Shown: piece by piece, positions 7,717-16,431 of the stretch | Layout of the letters: each line of letters opens with the position of its first letter | Position numbering within the stretch: position 1 is the stretch's first letter | DNA from: Saccharibacter sp. EH611 | GTDB taxonomy: Bacteria > Pseudomonadota > Alphaproteobacteria > Acetobacterales > Acetobacteraceae | NCBI RefSeq assembly: GCF_009834765.1 | Contig: NZ_WVHP01000002.1 | Location: forward strand, 1 to 64,000 | Reading direction: 5' to 3' | Length of the DNA: 64,000 bases | Position numbers and translations under genes: made by a program | The notes under the pieces: generated by a model | The model's input: the letters and a program-made list of their open reading frames with translations, nothing else | Databases searched by the model: none | Told to the model about the DNA's origin: nothing

Positions 7717-9144
7717 CTAGGTCATTTTATGGACGATATTCGTCGTTGATTGTCCTTCAACGATATCCATTAAGACAACGCGTCCCCCTTGTTCTTTGAC
7801 GATATCGCCGCCGATAACCTCTTCTTCACGATAATCTGCCCCTTTTACGAGGATATGTGGTTTGAGAGCTTTAATCAGCTCAAGAGGGGTGTCTTCATCA
7901 AACAGGAGAACGAGATCAACATGACGAAGTGCACTGACGACCTTAGCGCGTGATATTTGGTCTTGTAGAGGACGTTGAGGGCCCTTGAGACGCCGCACTG
8001 ACGCATCGGTATTAAGGGCAACAATGAGTTTATCTCCTTGGCGAGCTGCTCCTTCAATGAGTGAGATATGGCCAGGATGGATGAGGTCAAAACAACCATT
8101 GGTGAAGACGATACGGGCTCCGTGTCGTTTCCAGTCGTCCACTGTTTGAAGGGCGGCTTCCAGAGGAACGATAACGTTGGAATCTTCCATCTCTCCTTGC
8201 AAAGCACGGCTGAGTTCATCGCGTGAGACTGCCGAGGTGCCTAGTTTGTTCACGGCAAGAGCAGCGGCCGTTGTTGCAATCGTTGTCGCAATATCCAAGC
8301 CTTTCCCGGCGGAGAGAACAGCCGCAACAGTTGCAATAACCGTATCCCCAGCGCCTGAGACATCAAAAACTTCTGACTTTCGAGCGGCGGTATGAATGAT
8401 GCGGCCATCACGACACCAGAGGGACATGCCTTCTTCCGACCGTGTGAGGAGAACATCACCGCCAAATTGTTGACTGGCGATACGGGAAGCCTCTTCAACG
8501 TCTCGATCGGTTTTTAGAGGAAGATTGTGTGTTGCGCGAGCCATTTCGGTGCGGTTGGGGGTAAGAAGTGTTGCACCATGATAGACGGTAAAGTCAGGAC
8601 GCTTAGGATCGACAATAACAGGAATATTGTGAGCGCGAGCGGTGTCAATCACGAAGCGTAGCACATCATCCGACAAAGCCCCCTTAGCATAATCGGAGCA
8701 GATAATGACATCAGACGACGTGATGACCTGCTGGGCGGCCATAATAAGCTTTTGAGAAATATCAGAAGGGATCGTTGTATTCTCATTATCAATGCGGACA
8801 ATTTGTTGACGACCGCTGAGAACGCGTGTCTTTGTAATGGTGGGCCAGCCAGGAAAGCTTACCAAAGAATGTGCATCAATGGTGGGCCAGGCTGCTAAAG
8901 CCCGACGGAGAGCTTGTGCAGAAGGGTCATCGCCAACGATCCCTAGAAGCTGCACGCTACAGCCTAGAGAAGCCGCATTGACCGCGACATTAGCAGCCCC
9001 CCCTGGGACAAATGTTTGATGAGAGCGTAACAATACAGGAACGGGAGCTTCTGGAGAGACCCTGCTAACTGATCCCGTGATATATTGGTCTAGAATAATA
9101 TCACCAATGACTGTGACACGGCCAAACTTAAAATTTTCAATCAC
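7717..9144 (-). CDS. hldE: Bifunctional heptose-7-phosphate kinase / heptose-1-phosphate adenylyltransferase
   Basis: HldE (RfaE) makes ADP-heptose for the lipopolysaccharide inner core: it phosphorylates D-glycero-D-manno-heptose 7-phosphate at O1 and later adenylylates the 1-phosphate. Residues 1 to about 315 are a PfkB-type kinase (GDIILDQYITG near the start; GAGDTV with the catalytic Asp near 261). About 340-475 form a nucleotidyltransferase (FTNGCFDLIHPGHISLIEGA with the HxGH motif near 358). At 475 residues the length is normal. I chose GTG at 9144, preceded by GGAGA at good spacing, over an upstream TTG at 9165. The neighbouring AGE epimerase may share the transcript. Confidence 0.95.
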   Translation of the reverse strand: MIENFKFGRVTVIGDIILDQYITGSVSRVSPEAPVPVLLRSHQTFVPGGAANVAVNAASLGCSVQLLGIVGDDPSAQALRRALAAWPTIDAHSLVSFPGWPTITKTRVLSGRQQIVRIDNENTTIPSDISQKLIMAAQQVITSSDVIICSDYAKGALSDDVLRFVIDTARAHNIPVIVDPKRPDFTVYHGATLLTPNRTEMARATHNLPLKTDRDVEEASRIASQQFGGDVLLTRSEEGMSLWCRDGRIIHTAARKSEVFDVSGAGDTVIATVAAVLSAGKGLDIATTIATTAAALAVNKLGTSAVSRDELSRALQGEMEDSNVIVPLEAALQTVDDWKRHGARIVFTNGCFDLIHPGHISLIEGAARQGDKLIVALNTDASVRRLKGPQRPLQDQISRAKVVSALRHVDLVLLFDEDTPLELIKALKPHILVKGADYREEEVIGGDIVKEQGGRVVLMDIVEGQSTTNIVHKMT

Positions 9145-9237
9145 AGTGCAGGTTCTCCAGCTCAAACAATAGTCGTAAGAAGTATGATGATGGCCAGATC
9201 AAAGAGCCGGCATCATCATACGATGTCTAGTGGTAGG

Positions 9238-10533
9238 TTACCACGCGGCATCATCAATCGCGTTGAGAGGGATCTTCAGATAACGTCGCCCGTTATCTTC
9301 AGGCTCTGGAAGTTGCCCGCCACGGATATTAACCTGCAAGGCGGGTAAGAGAAGTTTGGGCATCGGAAGTGTGTGGTCACGCGTTTCACGCAGTGTAATG
9401 AAACCCTCTTCTGTCATGTTTTTTAGGTGAGGATTTTCTTCTTTTTGCTCTCTAATGGTGCTCTCCCATTGTGGGTGGCGACCATCAGGCTGATAATCAT
9501 GTCCGGTGAAAACGCGCGTTTCATCTGGCAGGGAAAGGATACGTTCAAGAGATTGCCATAGCGTATGAGCACTACCACCGGGGAAATCGGTGCGAGCTGT
9601 TCCTGAATCTGGCATAAACATCGTGTCATGCACGAAGATTGCATCGTCAATCAGAAAGCTTACAGAAGCGAGAGTATGGCCGGGTGAAGCCCATACGTGA
9701 CCTGTGCGAGACCCGATAGTGAATGTATCACCATCATTGAAGAGACGATCCCATTGAGAGCCATCTGTGGGTAGAGAAGGGAGGTTATAAAGGTCTTTCC
9801 AGAGTTTTTGTACCGCGGTGACTTGGGCACCGATCCCCATTGGAGCCCCTGTTTTACTTCTCAGATAATGAGCCGCTGAAAAGTGATCTGCATGAGGATG
9901 GGTGTCAAGGATCCAGTCAATGGTCAGACCATGCTGTTTAACGTAGTGGAGAAGATGGTCTGCACTGCCTGTGCTTGTCGTGCCAGATTTTTCGTCAAAG
10001 TCCAAAACAGGGTCAATGATCGCGCAATGTTTGGTCGCTGGGTCTATCACGATATATTGAGCAGTCCACGTGCGTGGTTCAAAAAAACCTTCTACGAGAA
10101 GAGGGCGCTGCTGCTCACAGTTAAACCAGGCTTCAGCCTCTCTAAGATCAAATCCCTGACTACGACCGAAGGAAGTGATGTCATCAGCGCGAAGGTGTCC
10201 ATCAAGAGCCAGGCTGAGGGCGTAAAGGCTCATTACGCGTTTACCAGAAGCACAATGTGCGAAAATTGGCCCTTTATGGTGAGTTAGAACATCCTGGAAT
10301 GCCCGGATATCTGCACGCTTTATATTCTTTAGTGTAACGGGAATATAATGATAGTTAAGCCCCGCCTCACGAGCGGTATGGGCAGCCGTTTTATGGAGAG
10401 GGTATGTTGGCGCCTCATTGTCGGGGCGTAGATTTATTACATCTGTGAAGCCCTCTTTTTTTAATGACGCTAATGTCTCTAGGTTTGGTTGTTCTGAAAT
10501 TGTGAGCTGGTCATTAATACGGATACATTTCAT
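9238..10533 (-). CDS. blh: Blh-like fusion: DUF442 sulfurtransferase/phosphatase + persulfide-dioxygenase-type metallo-hydrolase
   Basis: The 431-residue protein has two domains. Residues about 1-110 are a TIGR01244/DUF442 cysteine-phosphatase-like domain with active-site loop HCASGKR (about 92-98). Residues about 125-360 are a metallo-beta-lactamase fold related to ETHE1 persulfide dioxygenase: THPHADH (about 210-216), SPGHTLASVSF, DSGTARTDFPGGSA and FTGHDY. Such fusions (Blh) are known in Rhizobiales and in the plant pathogen Xylella, where they act in sulfide/persulfide detoxification. A role in handling hydrogen sulfide or glutathione persulfide is therefore likely, though not shown here. 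GAGG precedes the ATG. The ends of the neighbouring genes suggest it is transcribed alone. Confidence 0.88.
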   Translation of the reverse strand: MKCIRINDQLTISEQPNLETLASLKKEGFTDVINLRPDNEAPTYPLHKTAAHTAREAGLNYHYIPVTLKNIKRADIRAFQDVLTHHKGPIFAHCASGKRVMSLYALSLALDGHLRADDITSFGRSQGFDLREAEAWFNCEQQRPLLVEGFFEPRTWTAQYIVIDPATKHCAIIDPVLDFDEKSGTTSTGSADHLLHYVKQHGLTIDWILDTHPHADHFSAAHYLRSKTGAPMGIGAQVTAVQKLWKDLYNLPSLPTDGSQWDRLFNDGDTFTIGSRTGHVWASPGHTLASVSFLIDDAIFVHDTMFMPDSGTARTDFPGGSAHTLWQSLERILSLPDETRVFTGHDYQPDGRHPQWESTIREQKEENPHLKNMTEEGFITLRETRDHTLPMPKLLLPALQVNIRGGQLPEPEDNGRRYLKIPLNAIDDAAW

Positions 10534-10671
10534 AGGGAGCCTCTTAATGAAAAGATGAATGTTATTTCTCTATAAAATGAGCGATCTAAGCATTGGAATC
10601 AAGAACACCCCTGCAAAGCAGGGGTGTCTGATGGAGCAACTTGCCTGAAAAACGGGAGAAGAAGCTTGTTT

Positions 10672-11961
10672 TCAAGACTTTTTCGCGTCCATCTCTTCTG
10701 TATAGCGACGAGCCTCTGGCGAAATGGTGAGGGACATCGTTAGGAGAGAAGTGAGCAGATAGATCACTGCAAATGCCCAAATGACATAAGCCATACCGGG
10801 GCCAAAAAAGGCACTGCAAGCCGCGACTACAGCAGGGCCAACCCATGTTGATGCGCCAGCACCCAAACCAAGAATGGAAAGGGCTGCAGCTTTTTCGCGT
10901 GGGCAAATCTGAGGCATCAAGCCGGAAAGAGGCACAAAAGCTGCAACCGAGGCACCGTAGAGAACACCTGCAGCCGCTGCCGCCCAGAAATTTCCAGGGA
11001 ACCAAAGAGGGATGTAATAGAAAAGAGGAATAGTGACAAAACCGCCAACCCCGCCAAAAACAGCAACAACAAAGCGATAGCCAAGTTTATGAGCCACCAT
11101 GCCAGAGACCAGGTTCACCAAAATATTGCTCAAGAAAATGAGAGAGAGCAAATTAAGCCACTGACCTTGGGAGAAGTGCAGTGTATTGACAAAAAAGCCC
11201 GGCATAATGGCCAAGAAGGCGTACTCTGATGATGTATCAACGGTTCGGACGATCCCTGCAATAAGGGTTTTAGGTTCACGCCAGGTAATGCTCAGTGAAT
11301 CTGAGAATGCTTGAGCTACTGACACATTTTCGGGAAGGAGACGTTTTTTCCCAGTAGGCTCATGGGTAAAGAGCAGCGCAATAAGGCCACCAATAATCAC
11401 GAGCACAAGAGAGCACCAAAACGTATTAATCTCGCCAATCTGGGGGATAGCATAGCGTGCAAATTGAGACCCTAATGTCGGGAGACCTGCGGAGAAGGAA
11501 AACCAGAACCACCCCGCTGCAGAACCAAGCATCTTTGTTGGAGCTGCTGCTGAAATCCATACGAGGAAGCCATAGGCAAACAGAGGATAAGCAAAGCCGC
11601 GCAGGGTATAGAAGAGAGTCGTCATGAACCCATTATTGGGAGTGAGGCCCAATACGAGGAAACCAACTTCTAAAACAGCCCATAAAATAAGCCCCCACCA
11701 CATGACGCGTTTAGGGCCGAACAGATCGGAAAGGGGGCCAGCAAGCCATGCGGAGATCATGACGGTGATCCCATAATACATGAAAAGCTGATTAACGAAG
11801 TCTTGCGTATGCCCGTTATGTAGTTCAAACGTGTCGAGATATCCGGCTTCGACACCATCTCCGACCATGAAGAGAAGTTGCCCGACAAAAGCCCAGAATA
11901 AGGGCTTAGGGATGCCTATTTTCTCAACAAAACTGCGTTTTTCAGTTGTCGCTTCAGACAT
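10672..11961 (-). CDS. MFS transporter, polyol-permease-like
   Basis: The 429-residue inner-membrane protein has about 12 hydrophobic segments and the MFS loop 2-3 motif (GPLSDLFGPKR). Its start (PKPLFWAFVGQLLFMVGDGVEAGYL) resembles the polyol permease family (ribitol and D-arabitol transporters RbtT/DalT). Uptake of a sugar alcohol by proton symport is therefore likely, but the substrate is inferred. I chose the ATG at 11961, preceded by GGAGAG, over an upstream frame of 18 residues. No polyol dehydrogenase lies next to it; acetic acid bacteria often oxidise polyols in the periplasm, and a permease would feed the remainder into the cytoplasm. Confidence 0.85.
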   Translation of the reverse strand: MSEATTEKRSFVEKIGIPKPLFWAFVGQLLFMVGDGVEAGYLDTFELHNGHTQDFVNQLFMYYGITVMISAWLAGPLSDLFGPKRVMWWGLILWAVLEVGFLVLGLTPNNGFMTTLFYTLRGFAYPLFAYGFLVWISAAAPTKMLGSAAGWFWFSFSAGLPTLGSQFARYAIPQIGEINTFWCSLVLVIIGGLIALLFTHEPTGKKRLLPENVSVAQAFSDSLSITWREPKTLIAGIVRTVDTSSEYAFLAIMPGFFVNTLHFSQGQWLNLLSLIFLSNILVNLVSGMVAHKLGYRFVVAVFGGVGGFVTIPLFYYIPLWFPGNFWAAAAAGVLYGASVAAFVPLSGLMPQICPREKAAALSILGLGAGASTWVGPAVVAACSAFFGPGMAYVIWAFAVIYLLTSLLTMSLTISPEARRYTEEMDAKKS

Positions 11962-12230
11962 GAATAAAGTCTCTCCACCAATTGGGGCACGCCACGAACC
12001 TAATATCAGCCTCATTGCTAAAACTAGATATGGGGCGCGTCGTTATGAAAGGCCCTACGAGAGTGCTCGGGCCAGTGTTCATGTTTTGATACCAAACCTG
12101 CACGGGAGAAAGACATAGTTCCCATGAAGATAGGTATATGGAAGATGAAATTATTCTTCGTTCATATACTAATATATAATGGCACAGAGAAGCAAGGAAA
12201 TATGCAAGAAAGGAAATAACTCCTCAAAAT

Positions 12231-13322
12231 TTATCGTTTATGTGTCAGTGTAAGGATTTTCTGTAATATCTTATGGCATCTTTTGCTATATTGATCTTGA
12301 CCGTAATGATCATAGACATAGGATTGAGCATTATTACCTAATTTTTTTAAGCAATTAGGGTTTTGAAAAATTTCTTCTAGTTTAGTGCAGAATGTTTCTA
12401 CAATTTTTTCGTCACGGCCGAGGAGAAAACCGGTTTTCCCTTCTTTGACACTGCGCACCATTTCTCCAACGGGTGTAGCAATAATTGGAAGTCCCATTGC
12501 CATAGCTTCATGGACAGCTAGGCACATCCCTTCATAATGAGAGGGTTGCGTATAAACATGGAGGTTGCGTAAAAATCCCTCCACGTCGTTGGTAAAACCA
12601 AGAAGGGACACGTGGTTTTGTAACCCATGATCTTGAATGATGTGCTCAAGTTCAGAGCGTTGCGGGCCATCTCCCGCAATGGAAAGGTGGACATGTTGTG
12701 CCCATTGTGGGTGTCGGGAGCAAAAAAGAGCGAGCCCTTTCAAAAGGTAAGGGTAGTTCTTAACGGCGTGTAAGCGACCTGTACTGCCTATTTGTAGGAT
12801 TGTTTTGCCATTCCACGCTGTGATGCTCTTATGATTGGGGGAGCACACATAAAGAGGCCATGTCTCAATCCTATTCTTAGGAATATTCATCTTGTCCGAT
12901 AAAAATTGAGCAACAAACGAGGAATCTGCGATCCAAAAAGAGGTAAGTTTCTTTCCCAATCGCATGGAGAGCCGTGCACTTGCGCTATGCTTCCAGCTAA
13001 CAACGGGAATCCCCATGAGCGCTCCGGCTATTTGTCCGACTGTCGTGCCTCTCCCTAAAGAAGTCCAAATAATATCAGGTTTGTTTTTCCTCAAAATTTG
13101 TATGAAATTAAATATCGTTTTGAAAATACTGGGTCTTTTTTGAAATAAAACACGATACGGCAGGCCTGCTTTTTCTAGAAGTGAAGCCGCCCCCATATCT
13201 CGGGGTTCGCAGGCTGTAATGTCAACGCTATGGCCTTCTTTCTTTATGGCGTTAACAATTGTTGGAATCGCGAATTCGGCTCCGCCTGTTTCTAAGCTCG
13301 TGACAATATAGTGAATTTTCAT
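12231..13322 (-). CDS. Glycosyltransferase, GT4 family
   Basis: The 363-residue protein has the GT-B fold of GT4 retaining glycosyltransferases: an N-terminal acceptor domain (MKIHYIVTSLETGGAEFAI, the glycine-rich GG motif) and a C-terminal nucleotide-sugar domain with GSTGRLHAVKNYPYLLKG (about 195-215) and the donor-binding E-x7-E motif in HYEGMCLAVHEAMAMGLPII. Such enzymes build lipopolysaccharide or exopolysaccharide. There is no polysaccharide cluster around it, so the acceptor is unknown. I chose the internal ATG at 13322 because the family motif starts there; an upstream frame adds 36 non-family residues. The gene is AT-rich compared with its neighbours. Confidence 0.85.
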   Translation of the reverse strand: MKIHYIVTSLETGGAEFAIPTIVNAIKKEGHSVDITACEPRDMGAASLLEKAGLPYRVLFQKRPSIFKTIFNFIQILRKNKPDIIWTSLGRGTTVGQIAGALMGIPVVSWKHSASARLSMRLGKKLTSFWIADSSFVAQFLSDKMNIPKNRIETWPLYVCSPNHKSITAWNGKTILQIGSTGRLHAVKNYPYLLKGLALFCSRHPQWAQHVHLSIAGDGPQRSELEHIIQDHGLQNHVSLLGFTNDVEGFLRNLHVYTQPSHYEGMCLAVHEAMAMGLPIIATPVGEMVRSVKEGKTGFLLGRDEKIVETFCTKLEEIFQNPNCLKKLGNNAQSYVYDHYGQDQYSKRCHKILQKILTLTHKR

Positions 13323-13512
13323 TGGAAACCCTGCGATTATTTTTGAATGAATACCTGCATAGCGGATAATCGAAATTGGACGCAACGCTGAATGCAAGGT
13401 GGGTACGTTGTATGAGAGTAGACAAAGCAAAGTTCATAACTGTTATATAATCTATTGATAATAAATGATTTTTAATAAATTCAACATGAAAGATAAAATT
13501 TTGTTTGCGAAC

Positions 13513-13534
13513 GACTATCACTTTCACTATCGTC
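13513..13534 (+). promoter_or_regulatory. Possible Fur-type iron box upstream of bfd
   Basis: The minus-strand sequence GATAGTGAAAGTGATAGTC agrees at roughly 13 of 19 positions with the classic Fur box (GATAATGATAATCATTATC) and has the repeated GATA hexamer rhythm. It lies about 40 bases before the bfd start, a fitting place for iron repression. Family knowledge: bfd is Fur-repressed in many proteobacteria. The match is by eye only. Confidence 0.4.
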
Positions 13535-13574
13535 AAGAAAGAAGATCGCCTTAGAGGAGCCGGGGGCCTCAAAT

Positions 13575-13859
13575 ATGATCATTTGTTCGTGTAATTCGTT
13601 GTCTGATAAAGACGTCGTGAGTGCCGTCCAAGGGGGGGTGTGCCGCGTCTCACAAGTGTACGCATCAAGGCAATGTCGGGTTCAATGCGGGCAATGTGTG
13701 CGTAATATGGCATGCCGCCTGAAAGAAGCCCTAGAAGTGCGTGGAAAAACATGTGCGGAGGATATTGTAGCCATTACAGACCTTCCCTCCAGGGCCAATG
13801 CGAAGCCTATGCTTATTGATATGGAAAAAGATGGGGCAGGCGCTACTGTCGGAGTATAG
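13575..13859 (+). CDS. bfd: Bacterioferritin-associated ferredoxin, [2Fe-2S]
   Basis: Bfd is a small [2Fe-2S] protein that donates electrons to bacterioferritin so that stored ferric iron is released. The four cluster ligands are visible as Cys4, Cys6, Cys38 and Cys41 (CSC at the N-terminus, CGQC later), the arrangement typical of the BFD-like fold. The product is 94 residues; the last 25 or so are an extension without known motif. It is convergent with bfr, with a perfect hairpin between the two genes, and a possible Fur box lies upstream. The pair forms an iron storage/release module. Confidence 0.92.
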   Translation: MIICSCNSLSDKDVVSAVQGGVCRVSQVYASRQCRVQCGQCVRNMACRLKEALEVRGKTCAEDIVAITDLPSRANAKPMLIDMEKDGAGATVGV

Positions 13860-13866
13860 AAACGAC

Positions 13867-13892
13867 AACACCCGGCATAGGAGCCGGGTGTT
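13867..13892. terminator. Hairpin between convergent bfd and bfr
   Basis: A perfect 10-bp inverted repeat (AACACCCGGC / GCCGGGTGTT, loop of 6) lies between the two convergent stop codons. It lacks a strong T-run on either strand, so it may act as a bidirectional transcript-end structure rather than a classic terminator. Confidence 0.55.
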
Positions 13893-13930
13893 ACGAGAGC
13901 GCTTACATTGTAAGAAGCGTCTAGGGGCTA

Positions 13931-14437
13931 TTACTCTTTCACGTCAGCTGACGTTGAGTTCAGCTGGATGTAGCGTTCAATGCCCATCTGCTTGATCAGA
14001 TCAAGCTGACGGTCAATAAAGTCTTCATGCTCTTCTTCATCTGCCAGAATGCGGAAAAGAAGGTCGCGGGTTACAAAGTCATGGACGCTTTCGCAATAGG
14101 CAATGCCTTCACGAAGATGGGTCAAAGCAAGTTCTTCGGCTTTAAGGTCACACTCAAGGATTTCTTTAACATCCTGACCTATCTGAAGTGGATTGAGCTT
14201 CTGCAGGTTAGGCAGACCGCCTAGGAAGAGAATACGCTCAATGAGCCAATCAGCATGGCGCATTTCCTCGATGGATTCATCATATTCTTTTTTTGCCAGC
14301 TTTGTAACACCCCAGTGATTAAGAGTACGAGAGTGCAGAAAGTACTGGTTAATGGCGGTCAGTTCATTCGCAAGCTGGACGTTGAGAATCTCAACGACTT
14401 TAGGATCTTTAGCTGCCATAGTACGTTCTTTCGACAT
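13931..14437 (-). CDS. bfr: Bacterioferritin
   Basis: Bacterioferritin forms a 24-subunit haem-containing shell that oxidises Fe(II) and stores it as a mineral. The 168-residue sequence keeps the ferroxidase ligands (Glu in NELTAINQYF; Glu and His in IEEMRHADW; Glu in KAEELAL; Glu and His in DEEEHEDF). The Met of EEMRHAD corresponds to the haem-ligating Met52 of the E. coli protein. Two starts are possible: the one given, or MAAKDPKV six codons later (14419), which fits the family start better. It is convergent with bfd. Possible GATA-rich iron-regulator sequence lies upstream near 14546-14573, but the match is weak. Confidence 0.95.
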   Translation of the reverse strand: MSKERTMAAKDPKVVEILNVQLANELTAINQYFLHSRTLNHWGVTKLAKKEYDESIEEMRHADWLIERILFLGGLPNLQKLNPLQIGQDVKEILECDLKAEELALTHLREGIAYCESVHDFVTRDLLFRILADEEEHEDFIDRQLDLIKQMGIERYIQLNSTSADVKE

Positions 14438-14758
14438 GGTTCATGTTCTGCAAGGCAAAGCGACATCGCTTTCTTGCACTCTTATAAGCCTCTAAGAGGG
14501 TAGGATCAAATATTTTTTTAAGTAAAAGGATATTTTAACTTTAATTGCGACTGATTATCATAAGTATTGTCATGTATTTTCCATGGTTAGACAATTTGGT
14601 GTAGGTATTATAGAAATTTCTTGTCTATATTATTGGTTTCCTTGGACACTCTCATAAAAGCTGCTTTAGAGAGCGCCTGACAATCACAAACACTATAAAG
14701 CTGTGTTTTTATAGGAAGCGTTAGGTATGCCTTGCAGAAGGTAGAGGCGAGTGAGACC
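14438..14758. other. Intergenic region before bfr
   Basis: The part near 14510-14575 is AT-rich and contains GATTATCATAAG, perhaps part of an iron-responsive operator for bfr. From 14600 to 14758 the minus strand is open and coding-like (TFCKAYLTLPIKTQLYSVCD), lying directly after the hydrolase stop in another frame. It could be a decayed gene tail; I do not recognise it. Confidence 0.35.
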
Positions 14759-15325
14759 CTACGAAGGGGCGTTTGATAAGCTTTCCTTATGCAAGAGCTG
14801 AGTAGAAGGTAAGACGCGAGCTTGGGCCATAGAGAGCGCCGAAAGAAAGGCTGCGTTGACTTGGGTTGTATCAAGACTGATACCTTGCTGGTTGACACGT
14901 TGAGCAGCGATCGCATCGTCGCAAATCGTCACCTGGTAGCCTAGATCCAAGGCAGCGCGGGCTGTAGCGTCGATACACATTTGCGTCATCGCGCCAATAA
15001 GAATGACGTGTTTGCACCCCAATTTAAGAAGATGTTTGTTTAGGCTAGTTTTATGGAAAGAGTTGGGAAATTCTTTGGTAATAATTGTCTCATGAGACAA
15101 GGGTTTGACACACTCGTGAATGAGAGCACCTTGAGTGCCAGCACATAAAAACTTCCCCATTCCTTTGGGGAAAATATGTTGAATATGAACAACAGAAAGA
15201 TCATTTTTACGTGCAGCGTTGAGGATGTTTTGACAACGCAATCCAACCTCTACCATCTCAGGAAGTGGGAACTTTCCGTTTGGGAAGTAATCATTCTGGA
15301 TATCGATAAGAAGAAGAGCAGTCAT
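14759..15325 (-). CDS. Isochorismatase-family cysteine hydrolase
   Basis: The 188-residue protein has the catalytic triad layout of this alpha/beta hydrolase family: Asp near 8-11 (LLIDIQNDYF), Lys near 84 (IITKEFPNSF) and the nucleophilic Cys near 117 (GAMTQMCIDATARAA), preceded by a cis-peptide-type GAM turn. Family members cleave nicotinamide, ureidoacrylate, N-carbamoyl compounds or isochorismate. The substrate is not readable, but it is the last of four same-strand genes after a TonB receptor, an NCS1 permease and a GlxA-type regulator, suggesting an imported amide or ureido compound. The gap to the preceding gene is 128 bases. Confidence 0.88.
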   Translation of the reverse strand: MTALLLIDIQNDYFPNGKFPLPEMVEVGLRCQNILNAARKNDLSVVHIQHIFPKGMGKFLCAGTQGALIHECVKPLSHETIITKEFPNSFHKTSLNKHLLKLGCKHVILIGAMTQMCIDATARAALDLGYQVTICDDAIAAQRVNQQGISLDTTQVNAAFLSALSMAQARVLPSTQLLHKESLSNAPS

Positions 15326-15453
15326 TAAGAGAATCCTTGCAAGATGAGAAATGTAGGTAATTTAAGCATCTGTTGATGACTGTAGAGTAAAGAGAATTAT
15401 GAGGGAGTTAAATGATCGAAAAAGACAAAAATGAGTCCAAAAATGACATTGAT

Positions 15454-16407
15454 TTAGGAAAGTTTTGAACGATGCCGATAAACAGCGGGAGAGAAGCCGG
15501 TTGCACGTTTAAAAGCGCGTCGAAAAGCTCCGAGTTCGCTATATCCTGCGTCCCATGCGATTTGAGTGATGGACTTACAGGTGGTGGCAATATCATGTTT
15601 TGATTTGTTCATTATATAATGGAGGAGATAATCTTTTGGGGTCATCCCTGTTGCCCTTTTAAAGCGGCGTAGAAATGTGCGCTGTGTGAGGCCACTTGCA
15701 TCAGCAAAACTGGAGACTGTTACGGAGGTTCCATCTGCTTTTTCCAGCCATTCTTGTGCTTTAAGAATGAATTTGTCTGAATGATTGATAGAAGGATATT
15801 CGGCGATAGAAGGGCGATACTGTTCATGCGTTGGCGTAACGAACATGAAATGAGCCGTTCTTTCTCTTGCTTCCTCTCCGAAGATACGACCAATAAGATG
15901 CAGCCCCAGTTCAACCCACGCCATGAGTCCGCTAGCCGTTATGATACGGCCATTATCAATGAGAACCTGCTGGACATCAGCAGTAACGGCTGGAAATTGT
16001 TGTGTAAGCTTCTCTTTATACGACCAATGCGTGGTAGCTTTTTGTCCATCAAGAAGCTTAGTTGCAGCAACTAAGAACGTGCCTGCGCAAGCCGCTGTTA
16101 TGAAGGCTCCTTGTTGGTACCAAGAGGTCAGCTTTTGGAGGAGAGCACTGTGGCGTTTGGGATCAGGAATGCCTTCAAGGCTTGGAGGGATAATGATGAT
16201 ATGACGTAGATGAGGTTCAAGAGTGGGAAGGCTATCCTCGTAGCAAATTTGACTCAAAAGGTTAGGCCGTCTGGAGCTATGTTTATGTGCTATCAACGCG
16301 ACGGAGAAAAGATCTTGCAAGCCATATATAGCGGCGGATTGTGCCGTTTCATAATGAATGATGGTAATTTTTGTCGCGATAGATGCCATTTTAAGATGTG
16401 AGGTCAT
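15454..16407 (-). CDS. GlxA-type AraC-family transcriptional regulator
   Basis: The 317-residue protein has two domains: about 10-180 a DJ-1/PfpI (class I amidotransferase-like) sensor domain with a cysteine in a nucleophile-elbow-like context (ITAACAGTFLVAATKLLDG), and about 215-315 a double-HTH AraC domain (SVTVSSFADASGLTQRTFLR; ITQIAWDAGYSELGAFRRAF). GlxA-type regulators often control uptake and breakdown of small nitrogen compounds such as betaine, arginine or nicotinate. It starts 24 bases after the NCS1 permease stop, so it is probably co-transcribed with it. I expect it to sense the substrate of this cassette. Confidence 0.92.
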   Translation of the reverse strand: MTSHLKMASIATKITIIHYETAQSAAIYGLQDLFSVALIAHKHSSRRPNLLSQICYEDSLPTLEPHLRHIIIIPPSLEGIPDPKRHSALLQKLTSWYQQGAFITAACAGTFLVAATKLLDGQKATTHWSYKEKLTQQFPAVTADVQQVLIDNGRIITASGLMAWVELGLHLIGRIFGEEARERTAHFMFVTPTHEQYRPSIAEYPSINHSDKFILKAQEWLEKADGTSVTVSSFADASGLTQRTFLRRFKRATGMTPKDYLLHYIMNKSKHDIATTCKSITQIAWDAGYSELGAFRRAFKRATGFSPAVYRHRSKLS

Positions 16408-16431
16408 AGGAAAGGGCTCGTCAGGGAGGGG

